DNA from: a virus
Virus record (IMG/VR): IMGVR_UViG_3300009502_000889
Location: 1 to 33,696 of that record
Reading direction: 5' to 3' (one strand)
Length of the DNA stretch: 33,696 nt
This document shows positions 6,833-14,010 of the stretch, one piece after another. The notes under the pieces are model-generated. The model had not been told where the DNA came from, made no database searches, and saw only the letters and a program-made list of their open reading frames with translations. A program made the translations under genes and the position numbers. Numbering within the stretch: the stretch's first letter is position 1; the number at the start of each line of letters is the position of its first letter.

Positions 6833-7065
6833 CGGCGTGTTCGCTGAAATCAAAGTATACATTATGAACTACTTGGTGGACCCCAAGCAGGGCGCCCCCT
6901 ATTCGTAAGGTTAGCGGGTGCGTGATGTACTCAGGTGAGGCAAAATGCAACAGAATGCTACGAAAAGTGATTGACGAACCTCAAGGAAGTGGTATGGTTA
7001 GGCCGGATTTGGGGCGGCAAGCGCCCATAGCCTGATCGACAAAACTCAATGAAGAGGACTTCCCG
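6833..7065 (+). other. Non-coding gap before the structural operon
   Basis: This gap separates the metabolic genes from the head genes. It holds a candidate sigma70-type promoter (6971-6998) and a small hairpin, GGGCG-GCAAG-CGCCC (7012-7026), without a T-run. A 36-codon open frame (6925-7035, MYSGEAKCNRM...) runs through the promoter and has only a poor ribosome binding site, so I do not call it a gene. Confidence 0.6.
6971..6998 (+). promoter_or_regulatory. Candidate sigma70-type promoter for the head genes
   Basis: TTGACG and TATGGT are separated by 16 bp, each matching the consensus at five or four of six positions. It is the best promoter-like pair in the longest gap upstream of the structural run, with a leader of about 60 nt to the next ATG. 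No operator-like site of the 14 bp family lies in this gap. Confidence 0.45.
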
Positions 7066-7524
7066 ATGCTCGAATATACTCCCGCTGGGCAATTGCAGCC
7101 ACTGAAGCGGACACCTCCCGCCTCCACATTCACGGTGGAGCACCTAACCGAACTTAAAGATGTGGAGAAAGATGTAATGCGTGACCGCGTTGCATATATC
7201 CACGTCACAGGGTGCAACCCATCCCACCTTCGTAAGATCACCCAAGATTTCCTGGCCGTGATGACATCCTTCTTCAAAGGACCGCTGCCTGAGCCAAAGG
7301 TGGGTCCAATTGTCATCAACCCAGACGTGCTTGAATTTCTTGACATCGAAGCACACCCGCTTGTGAAAAAGGTTAATGAGTTCTACCGTAGGGGATACCG
7401 GATTAATGTTCCCGGTGGTGAGCGGAGGCGGTATAGCGCGGTTCGTATGGAGGGCGCTATAAACGGAAAGCGGTCAAGGATCACTGTGCAGTCTGATGGC
7501 TCTGTTCTTGAGGGATGGGCCTGA
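7066..7524 (+). CDS. Hypothetical protein, 152 aa
   Basis: The first gene after the candidate late promoter, with GAAGAGGA upstream. The N-terminus is Pro-rich. The middle contains a helical DVEKDVMRDRVAYIHVTGCN segment, and the C-terminal third is basic (FYRRGYRINVPGGERRRYSA, ENGKRSR-like). It overlaps the next gene by 10 bp. Its position before an HTH protein and the portal suggests a packaging-related or early regulatory role, but nothing in the sequence proves it. Confidence 0.65.
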   Translation: MLEYTPAGQLQPLKRTPPASTFTVEHLTELKDVEKDVMRDRVAYIHVTGCNPSHLRKITQDFLAVMTSFFKGPLPEPKVGPIVINPDVLEFLDIEAHPLVKKVNEFYRRGYRINVPGGERRRYSAVRMEGAINGKRSRITVQSDGSVLEGWA

Positions 7525-7868
7525 AGGTGAATGATCTCGCAAAGTTCGCTCCCCCTAAAGGCACGAAAGGGCGCCTGCTCCTCAGACTTCTATTAATTGG
7601 GGATCAGGTTGGGCCAGTTGAGGCATTCTATCGTCTCAACCTTCCCACCCTTGCTGCTAGGGTGAGCGAGCTTCGCAAACTGGGCTGGCCTGTACGAACT
7701 ATCGAAATGCCCCATCCAACCCTTGCAAATGAAGATGTAACCTACTATCTTTTAGATCAGCACTTCCGATCGTGGCTGTCTGCCCACCCGGGCGCTTCTC
7801 CGAAGGATTATCCCGACAGTGATGGCCGGGGTAAGTTTACAGATAGGGGCGAAGTCACCCAGGTCTGA
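7515..7868 (+). CDS. Winged-helix/HTH_39-like protein, 117 aa
   Basis: Residues about 15-65 (GTKGRLLLRLLLIGDQVGPV..., then LAARVSELRKLGWPVRTIE) have the pattern of the phage helix-turn-helix domain HTH_39, in which a helical R-x-S-E-L-R-K-L-G-W-P-V motif is the recognition region. The C-terminal 40 residues are polar and low in structure. A small-terminase-like or regulatory role is possible because it sits immediately before the portal, but the large terminase is not next to it. Its TGA stop forms the first three bases of operator-like site 4. Confidence 0.6.
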   Translation: MGLKVNDLAKFAPPKGTKGRLLLRLLLIGDQVGPVEAFYRLNLPTLAARVSELRKLGWPVRTIEMPHPTLANEDVTYYLLDQHFRSWLSAHPGASPKDYPDSDGRGKFTDRGEVTQV

Positions 7869-7879
7869 AACCAGTTGCA
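7866..7879. promoter_or_regulatory. Dispersed operator-like palindrome, site 4
   Basis: TGAAACCAGTTGCA. Its TGA is the stop codon of the upstream HTH_39-like gene. It lies 40 bp before the portal start. Confidence 0.8.
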
Positions 7880-7919
7880 AAATCCTCAATGACCCACCTC
7901 TGGCCCATTGGGGATTGGT

Positions 7920-9680
7920 ATGTCTGTCACCATAAAAGCGCGTCCAGCGTCCAATCGTGCGACCACCGGCCGCAAGCGCCGGAAGGGTGTCCCCGAGACG
8001 ACTGATGTCCATGTCAGGGCTCTGAAGGAGTTCGTGGCATCGCAAAGCATGGATGATCCTTTCGACCTTTACTACGCTGGCGGGCAGACGGGTGTCCCAG
8101 GTACTAAATGGGTTGTAAGGCAGCCGCCATACTCGTTTAACACGCTTATGCGTGTCCCCTACGAGAACTCCATCCTCTTGAGTTGTATTCGGGCTATCGT
8201 CACAAATTGCGACGGCCACGGTTACACCATGGAGTACATCGGGCCGAGTGGTCAGCACTCCTGCCCGGCAGCAGTCAAGGAAAAGGCTGTCCTGCAAGAC
8301 CTGCTCGACCACCCCACCTATGATATGACCTTCCAGACCTTGCGTGAGCGTATCCGCGAGGACTATTGGACTGTCGGCAACGCATTCATCGAAATTGGCC
8401 GGGGTAAGGACGGGCGTATCGTCTCCGTCAATCACATTCCTGCCTACATGATGCGCGTCACCGGGCCGGACAAAGAGCACACCACCTTCACTTACCCGAT
8501 GCCCCGTGACGGGAACCCCAAGGCTACTGCGCGCTTGTCGCGTCGGTTCCATCGGTTCGTCCAGATGTACGGCATCGAGCGGGTGTTCTTTAAGGAGTTC
8601 AACGACCCGCGCAAGATCAACCCCCAAAATGGCATGCCCAATGATGGGTTGGCCCCGGAAGATTGCGCCACCGAGATCATCCACCTCAAGTTCTACACCC
8701 CGTTTAGCATGTATGGTGTCCCGCCTTGGGTTGCCAACATGCCTTCCGTGCTGGGCACCCGGCAGGCCGAACTGGTGAACCTGGACTTCTTCCAAGAGAA
8801 CGCCATTCCGGCGATGGCCCTGCTGGTCAGTGGCGGCCAGTTGACCGACGAGACAGTTCAGGAAATTGAAGAGCACTTCAGCGTGGTGCGTGGGCGCGGC
8901 GCAATGAACCGGGTCCTCGTGTTGGAAGCCCTCGGGGACATGACCGGAGCGTCTGAGACCGGCACCGTGCCGACCCCGAAGGTTGAGTTGAAGATGCTGC
9001 AAGGTGAGCGACAACAGGACGCGATGTTCCAGGAGTTCGATAAAAATGGTCGGATGCGTATACGCTCTAGCTTTCGGCTTCCTCCTGTGCTGCTGGGTGA
9101 GGCAAATGACTACACCTATGCAACCGCCAAGGTCAGCTTCGAGATCGCCGAAAGTCAGGTGTTCGCCCCCGAGCGCACCAAAATGGATGACGTGTGGAAC
9201 AACCAAATACTCACCACCTATCAGCCCCAGTTTTGGCGCTTCCGTTCCAATCCCCCTCGAATGGTTGATCCCGATGACGTAGTGAATGCCATCAACGTCT
9301 TCGACAAGGTTGGCGCCTTGACCCCCAACACTGCAATCAGGCTCTACAACGAGAGCTTTGATATGCACATCGACACCATCGACCAACCATGGGGCGACGT
9401 GCCGATGCAGTTGCTTGTCGAGTTTGCAACCAATGGCACGCTGATCGGCTTCGACGACGTGAACGACCCCGAGCTTGCCCAGCCCGATGCGGGCGGTGGC
9501 ACGCCGGCTGATGCCAAGCAGCAACCCCGACCGTCCTCACCGAAGGAGGACACCACTCTCGACGCCCTTCACGCGATGCGGCGAACCATCCGTGAGTTTC
9601 GGGCAATAGCATCCAAGATGGACCGCCAGGGCCGTGATGCAAAGGGGCACGACAGTGGAAACCGCCCTCCTCAGTCTTGA
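7920..9680 (+). CDS. Phage portal protein (PBSX/HK97-type)
   Basis: 586 aa. It forms the dodecameric DNA channel at the capsid vertex, where terminase and connectors dock. Recognisable portal-family stretches are MRVPYENSILLSCIRAIVTN, DYWTVGNAFIEIGRGKDGRI, the IIHLKFYTPFSMYGVPPW segment (PBSX-type portals have the same H-x-K...S-x-Y-G-x-P-x-W pattern), and LDFFQENAIPAMALLVSGG with FRLPPVLLGEANDYTYA for the wing/crown region. The C-terminus is a Pro/Gly/Asp-rich tail. The start is ATG with GGGGATT upstream; a TTG four codons earlier is less likely. It overlaps the head morphogenesis gene by 26 bp. Confidence 0.92.
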   Translation: MSVTIKARPASNRATTGRKRRKGVPETTDVHVRALKEFVASQSMDDPFDLYYAGGQTGVPGTKWVVRQPPYSFNTLMRVPYENSILLSCIRAIVTNCDGHGYTMEYIGPSGQHSCPAAVKEKAVLQDLLDHPTYDMTFQTLRERIREDYWTVGNAFIEIGRGKDGRIVSVNHIPAYMMRVTGPDKEHTTFTYPMPRDGNPKATARLSRRFHRFVQMYGIERVFFKEFNDPRKINPQNGMPNDGLAPEDCATEIIHLKFYTPFSMYGVPPWVANMPSVLGTRQAELVNLDFFQENAIPAMALLVSGGQLTDETVQEIEEHFSVVRGRGAMNRVLVLEALGDMTGASETGTVPTPKVELKMLQGERQQDAMFQEFDKNGRMRIRSSFRLPPVLLGEANDYTYATAKVSFEIAESQVFAPERTKMDDVWNNQILTTYQPQFWRFRSNPPRMVDPDDVVNAINVFDKVGALTPNTAIRLYNESFDMHIDTIDQPWGDVPMQLLVEFATNGTLIGFDDVNDPELAQPDAGGGTPADAKQQPRPSSPKEDTTLDALHAMRRTIREFRAIASKMDRQGRDAKGHDSGNRPPQS

Positions 9681-10686
9681 GACGTTGGCCCTCCTACAGC
9701 CGTGGGGGGACCAGCACTCTTTTGATGCTCTTCTGACCGAACTTGATTGCATCGGCATGCTGGCGCGTCTCGATACCCTGATCCGTCAGAAGGGTGGGGA
9801 AGTCCCGGATGAGGGGGAGATTGAGGAAGCTGCCAACACCCGGGATGAGCACGGTTCACCGTGGCTCCGGGGCTACGAGGCCGAACTAACTGCCATCTTC
9901 CTGCAAGACTACTGGGACCGGATGCAGACCTCCTTGGCGAAGTTTCGCTTCGAGATGAACTACAGTCGTCCAGATGTCACGCGCGCAATCAACGAATTGG
10001 ATGCTGCCATTGATGGCATGAGGGTCTTAGACCAGGACGTGAAGAAGGAGACCAAGGCCCGGATAGCTGAGATCATGAAGGCAGGCTTCGACAAGGGGAG
10101 CAAGGGGCAGAACCTTGATAGCAGCTACGTCGCGTCACATAGCCGCCTCATGGTTCAGGACGGCCTTTGGGAGAGCCTGGGGTTCTACCTCCGTGAGTTC
10201 TTTTACCGCTTTGTCGCCCCGAAGGTCCGCAAGGAGCTTGAGGTAGTGTTCGACGAAAAAATTGTCCAGAAGGTAACAGATACAAGAAAGGTGCTTGAAC
10301 TTCTAGCCAATCCATCCTATGTTACAGCTTACATGGCGATCATGGCCAACGTGGCGGCCCAGCGCAGCTACAATTACGGCTTCCTGACAGCCATCCAGGC
10401 ACGAGGTGTCCGGGTATTCCGGCTCGTCGCGGTCATCGACAACCGAACGAGCGACATCTGCCGCGCACTCAACGGCACAGAGTTTTTCGTCTCCGATGCC
10501 CTTCGGTTGATCGAAAGAGCTTCAAACCCTCAAATCCCAACAGCGGCAACGACCGTAACACCCTGGCTCCGGGCTGAAACGCTTGAACCCATGTCGGTTC
10601 AGCAGCTTGTAGCCGCAGGGGTAATGGTCCCGCCGTTTCACGCAGATTGCCGCACCCACCTCGAAGAGGTTAAGGCGTCAATTTGA
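9655..10686 (+). CDS. Head morphogenesis protein, Mu gpF/SPP1 gp7-like
   Basis: 343 aa from the GTG start, which has AAAGGGG 7 nt upstream; ATG/GTG codons 18-21 bp earlier are less well placed. The C-terminal half holds the MuF domain signature: DNRTSDICRALNG (from about 262) and PPFHADCRT (326-334). In this family the Asp, Cys, His and Cys-Arg residues are the conserved core. These minor capsid proteins sit on the inner side of the portal and are often injected or bind DNA. The N-terminal half is helical and charged. The TGA stop is shared with operator-like site 5. Confidence 0.9.
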   Translation: METALLSLETLALLQPWGDQHSFDALLTELDCIGMLARLDTLIRQKGGEVPDEGEIEEAANTRDEHGSPWLRGYEAELTAIFLQDYWDRMQTSLAKFRFEMNYSRPDVTRAINELDAAIDGMRVLDQDVKKETKARIAEIMKAGFDKGSKGQNLDSSYVASHSRLMVQDGLWESLGFYLREFFYRFVAPKVRKELEVVFDEKIVQKVTDTRKVLELLANPSYVTAYMAIMANVAAQRSYNYGFLTAIQARGVRVFRLVAVIDNRTSDICRALNGTEFFVSDALRLIERASNPQIPTAATTVTPWLRAETLEPMSVQQLVAAGVMVPPFHADCRTHLEEVKASI

Positions 10687-10697
10687 AACTGGTTTCA
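10684..10697. promoter_or_regulatory. Dispersed operator-like palindrome, site 5
   Basis: TGAAACTGGTTTCA, the reverse complement of site 3. Its first three bases are the stop codon of the MuF-like gene. It lies 11 bp before the start of the protease gene, overlapping nothing else but its ribosome binding region. Confidence 0.8.
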
Positions 10698-10708
10698 GGG
10701 ACGGGGCT

Positions 10709-11281
10709 ATGTCAGAGCGTCGGAACATCACGTTTGCAATCAAGTCAGTTGACCAAGCTAAACAGCTTGTCACTGGCATGGTGTATGCGCCGATGGTTAT
10801 CGACACGACTGGCGAGTTCATGCTTCCCGAAGACCTTGAACTGGCCGCCCATCGCTTCCTACAGATCGACCTATCCAAGTGCGTTGATACCCAACACAAC
10901 AATGTCCTCAACGGGTCCTACCCGGTCGAGAGCTACATCGCTCGCGGAAACCCGGAATACCCGGAAGGCTCGTGGGTGGTCACAATCAAGGTCCCGGACA
11001 AGGACCTCTGGAAGCAGATCGTCGATGGTGAGATCAACGGTTTCTCATATGAATGCTACGTCACCCTAGTTCCACATGCCGTCGAATACCTCGTCACCCG
11101 GGATCATGTCGGGCTTACTGAGGAAACTGATGGGCACGCTCATATCTTTTTCGCCCAGGTAAATGAGGCTGGAAAGATCGTCTATGGCAAGACCGAAATA
11201 GTCACCGAGCATGATCACCAGATCGTTTGCTCTTCGCGGACTACGACCGATTACGGTCATAGTCATCGTTTCTTCATCTGA
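10709..11281 (+). CDS. XkdF-like prohead protease with His-rich YmaF-like tail
   Basis: 190 aa. Residues 1-125 match the XkdF/Peptidase_S78_2 pattern: GMVYAPMVIDTTGEFM, AAHRFLQ, DTQHNN (His63), VES (Glu74) and a G-E-I-N-G-F-S motif (Ser113). These would cleave scaffold and capsid during maturation; His63 and Ser113 are the likely catalytic pair (inference from the family). Residues 140-190 carry three H-x-H motifs (DGHAHIFF, TEHDHQIV, YGHSHRFF) spaced like the YmaF family, suggesting a metal-binding appendix fused to the protease. Start ATG with GGACGGGG upstream. An 11 bp gap separates it from the scaffold-like gene. Confidence 0.78.
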   Translation: MSERRNITFAIKSVDQAKQLVTGMVYAPMVIDTTGEFMLPEDLELAAHRFLQIDLSKCVDTQHNNVLNGSYPVESYIARGNPEYPEGSWVVTIKVPDKDLWKQIVDGEINGFSYECYVTLVPHAVEYLVTRDHVGLTEETDGHAHIFFAQVNEAGKIVYGKTEIVTEHDHQIVCSSRTTTDYGHSHRFFI

Positions 11282-11291
11282 GGACCATGTG

Positions 11292-12920
11292 ATGCGACCG
11301 ATCCCCCGGACCTTTAAGGCAGTCGCAGTCGCTCAGACTGACCCGGACCCGCGTTTCATTTCGCTGGTCAAGGTCGGGGCGAACCAGACGCCGTTCCGTG
11401 CCCTCAAGTCTGCCGTGAAGGATGAACTCGCCATGATCGTCTTGAAGGGGGAGGGGGCTTCCGTTGTGGGCTTTGCGTTCCCGGCCGCCAGCTTCACCAC
11501 CGCGACAGTGAAGGCTTTCATGGATGACGGTGGTTACTCCGACTATGCGATTATCGCTGGTGCGGATTACATCCGTGTGAAAGCAGCCGATGCTGTTGGT
11601 GGCAATGACCAGCCCGGTGAAGCCCCTGCGGGCTCCCGTGAGATTGCCTTGAGCGGTGGCGTGGTCGTGACCGTCATCACCAACAAAGCTCCCAACCCGG
11701 ACATCGCGGGCAACACGCCCTCCATGATCACGTCCGCAACACCCGTTCGTACCAAGGAAGATGAGCCCGCAGAGCGTGTGAAACGTGACTTCACGGCTGC
11801 CGAACGTGCAACCGACGCCAGTTCAGGCGCGGCTATGCCTGATGGCTCATTCCCCATCGAAAACGGTTCCGATCTCGAAAATGCTGTCCGGGCGATTGGC
11901 CGTGCCAAAAACCCGGCGGCGGCAAAGCGTCACATTATCTTGCGGGCACGGTCCCTCGGCCTGACCGCTAAACTCCCGGAGGACTGGAAAGTGAGCAAAA
12001 AGGACGAAGAGCAGGCCGCCGCAGCGAAAGCCGCTGGCAACAAGCTGCGTAACAAGCCCGCCGATGCTGACGCGGAGGCGGCTGAAATGGGTGTGCCGAA
12101 TAGCGGTGGCGAAGCGGGTGCTGTTACCCAATCGTCCAGCGACAACCCGGAAGACGGTACGGGCGAAGGCTTGCCGTCTGGTGCAAGTGTCCCCCACCCG
12201 GCCACGACTGGTAACGACGGAACGGGTGAGGGCATCGGTACTCGGGGCGGCCCGTCCGTGATTGCGACCCCCGGTTCAACCGGCCCGCAGGATGCTACCG
12301 GCGCTGCCATTCCTTCTCGGGGTGCCCCCTCGAAGATTGGCAAAAAGTTCGACGATTGGTCGGAAAGGATGGCCAAGCCAACTGCCTTCTCCGATGCGCT
12401 GGAAAGCAAAGCGGATGGTGCTCACCCGGACCTCCACGGTCTTACCCGCTCCCTTCATGATGTAACCAAGGCGTGTGTTGCCAAGGGTGATTATGAGGGC
12501 GTGAAGAAGGCAGCCGGCGAGTACGCCGATCTCGTGACCAAGATGGGTCAGGTGTTTGACGGTGCCCGTTCCGCCAAGCGTGCCAAGTCCGACCTCGACG
12601 CCTTCCAGAGCAAGGTTTTCAACGACCAGTCGAACGACACCATTGTCGTTCTCAAGGCCGTTTCGGACCTGAGCGCCAAACTCGATACCGCTCTGCAACT
12701 GGTTTCAAGTCAGAAAGCCGACACCGACGCCAAAATCCAGGAAGTCAAGGCGGCGGCTGAAGCTGTGAACGTCATCGTCCAGCGTGGCGCACAGGCTGGT
12801 GACGAGGCGGTTTCCGCCAAAAAGGAAGATGCGCCTGCTTCTGCTTCGGACTTCGTTCGCGACCTCCGTATCCGTTCTCAGTTTGGGCAACCCCCGGCAA
12901 CCCTCTCCCGCAAAAAGTAA
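11292..12920 (+). CDS. Scaffold-like/prohead-associated protein with DUF6582-type motif
   Basis: 542 aa. The N-terminus (RFISLVKVGANQTPFRALK) resembles the L-V-x-x-G-A-N segment that follows protease domains in XkdF-type proteins. Around residues 200-235 is a motif common in phage prohead proteins (AAMPDGSFPIENGSDLENA, then RAKN and AAKRHI). Residues about 284-352 form three imperfect 22-24 residue repeats rich in Gly, Thr and Pro (D-G-T-G-E-G...), surely disordered. The C-terminal 150 residues are helical with a coiled-coil-like stretch near 450-505. The capsid gene that follows lacks an N-terminal delta domain, which supports a separate scaffold. The start MRPIPRTF is chosen with GAGGACC upstream. 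Site 6 of the operator family is inside its coding region. Confidence 0.65.
   Translation: MRPIPRTFKAVAVAQTDPDPRFISLVKVGANQTPFRALKSAVKDELAMIVLKGEGASVVGFAFPAASFTTATVKAFMDDGGYSDYAIIAGADYIRVKAADAVGGNDQPGEAPAGSREIALSGGVVVTVITNKAPNPDIAGNTPSMITSATPVRTKEDEPAERVKRDFTAAERATDASSGAAMPDGSFPIENGSDLENAVRAIGRAKNPAAAKRHIILRARSLGLTAKLPEDWKVSKKDEEQAAAAKAAGNKLRNKPADADAEAAEMGVPNSGGEAGAVTQSSSDNPEDGTGEGLPSGASVPHPATTGNDGTGEGIGTRGGPSVIATPGSTGPQDATGAAIPSRGAPSKIGKKFDDWSERMAKPTAFSDALESKADGAHPDLHGLTRSLHDVTKACVAKGDYEGVKKAAGEYADLVTKMGQVFDGARSAKRAKSDLDAFQSKVFNDQSNDTIVVLKAVSDLSAKLDTALQLVSSQKADTDAKIQEVKAAAEAVNVIVQRGAQAGDEAVSAKKEDAPASASDFVRDLRIRSQFGQPPATLSRKK
12694..12707. promoter_or_regulatory. Dispersed operator-like palindrome, site 6 (intragenic)
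   Basis: TGCAACTGGTTTCA within the coiled-coil codons (LQLVSS) of the scaffold-like gene, 280 bp before the capsid gene. It is the reverse complement of site 4. Confidence 0.6.
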
Positions 12921-12973
12921 CCGTGGTCCGAGCGTAGTTGCCGGATACACCACCTAACAAGGAGCATGTTAAA

Positions 12974-13939
12974 ATGGCCCGTGACCTCTCCCGTAAGGCG
13001 GATATCGCCCTCGCTGATCTGAACAGCAACGGTGGTATTCTGATGCCGGAACAGTCGGATACTTTCGTCCGTCTGTTGCTTGACACCCCGACCCTGTTGA
13101 ACCAAGTGCGTTTCGTTCCGATGAACGCCCCGATCATGTATGTCAACAAGATCGGTTTTGGTTCGCGCATCCTTACCGCTGCCAACGAACTCGGTGGCGC
13201 CGGTCTGAACTCTGACCTGTCTGTTGACAGCAATGATGGCAACAACAGCCGTTATGTCGCTGCTAACCAGCGTGCAATCCCGACCCTGGAGCGCATCGAA
13301 CTCCAGACTTCGGAAGTCATCGCCGAAATTCGTATCCCCTACGAGGTGATCGAGGACAACATCGAGCGTGGCGACATCACCAACACCTTGCTCCAGTTGA
13401 TCGCCGAGCGTGCGGCGCTTGACCTGGAAGAGTTGCTGATCCTGGGCGGCACCAACAGCGCCGACCCCTACCTGTCGTTGCAGACAGGGGTCCTGACCCG
13501 TATCTCCTCGAACGTGGTGAACGCGAACGGCCAGCCGATCTCTGTTGGCCTTTTCAACAACCTGAAGAAGAGCCTGCCCACCAAGTACCGCCGTAACCTC
13601 GGCGTCATGCGGTGGTTCTTCTCCATGGACACCGAGAGCGATTACCGCGTCCAGGTTGCCTCCCGCATCGGTACGCTGGGCGACGACACCCTGACCGGCA
13701 ATGCCCCGCTCAAGGTGCTCGGCGTCCCGCTGGTCGGCGCGGCCTTGATGCCTGTTACCCAGGGCATCCTGACCAACCCCCAGAACATCCTGTTTGGTAT
13801 TCAGCGGGATGTGCGGATCGAAACTGACCGCAACATTCGGTCGCGTGAAGTGGTCGTGGTTATGACCGCCCGTATCGCTCTGCAAATCGAGCAGGAAGAT
13901 GCGTGTGCGATGGCCGTGAACATTGGTTCGGCCGTGTAA
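12974..13939 (+). CDS. Major capsid protein, HK97 fold
   Basis: 321 aa. The pattern is that of HK97-fold capsids near PBSX XkdG: an early LLLDTPTLLNQVRFVPMNAP segment, KIGFGSRIL, then the spine-helix region ELQTSEVIAEIRIPYEVIEDNIERGDI, AERAALDLEELLILGG, and C-terminal P-domain strands (GILTNPQNILFGIQRDVRIE, VVVMTARIALQIEQEDACAM). There is no N-terminal delta domain. The start is ATG behind AAGGAG; an upstream in-frame codon would add twelve polar residues before this ribosome binding site. It is followed by a strong RNA hairpin, consistent with control of its high expression. Confidence 0.93.
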   Translation: MARDLSRKADIALADLNSNGGILMPEQSDTFVRLLLDTPTLLNQVRFVPMNAPIMYVNKIGFGSRILTAANELGGAGLNSDLSVDSNDGNNSRYVAANQRAIPTLERIELQTSEVIAEIRIPYEVIEDNIERGDITNTLLQLIAERAALDLEELLILGGTNSADPYLSLQTGVLTRISSNVVNANGQPISVGLFNNLKKSLPTKYRRNLGVMRWFFSMDTESDYRVQVASRIGTLGDDTLTGNAPLKVLGVPLVGAALMPVTQGILTNPQNILFGIQRDVRIETDRNIRSREVVVVMTARIALQIEQEDACAMAVNIGSAV

Positions 13940-13960
13940 TCTGACCACCGGCACCACACA

Positions 13961-13992
13961 TAGTGTAGCAGTCAGAAATGGCTGCTACACTA
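13961..13992 (+). other. RNA hairpin with GAAA tetraloop after the capsid gene
   Basis: A 14 bp stem (one T-G wobble) closes a GAAA loop, GNRA type. There is no T-run, so it is not a classic terminator; it ends 5 bp before the ribosome binding site of the next gene. A role in 3' end protection or processing of capsid mRNA, or in damping the next gene, is inferred. Confidence 0.75.
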
Positions 13993-14010
13993 CAGCCAGA
14001 GGATAGAGTG

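Noticed and set aside
6925-7035. Possible 36-codon gene upstream of the head operon
   Set aside because: It has a poor ribosome binding site, runs through a candidate promoter and gives no recognisable protein. Kept only as a remark on the gap.
7752-9524. Long antisense open frame (590 codons) opposite the portal gene
   Set aside because: It mirrors the portal coding sequence. The plus-strand product is a clear portal with a proper ribosome binding site, while the antisense product shows no family and an odd composition.
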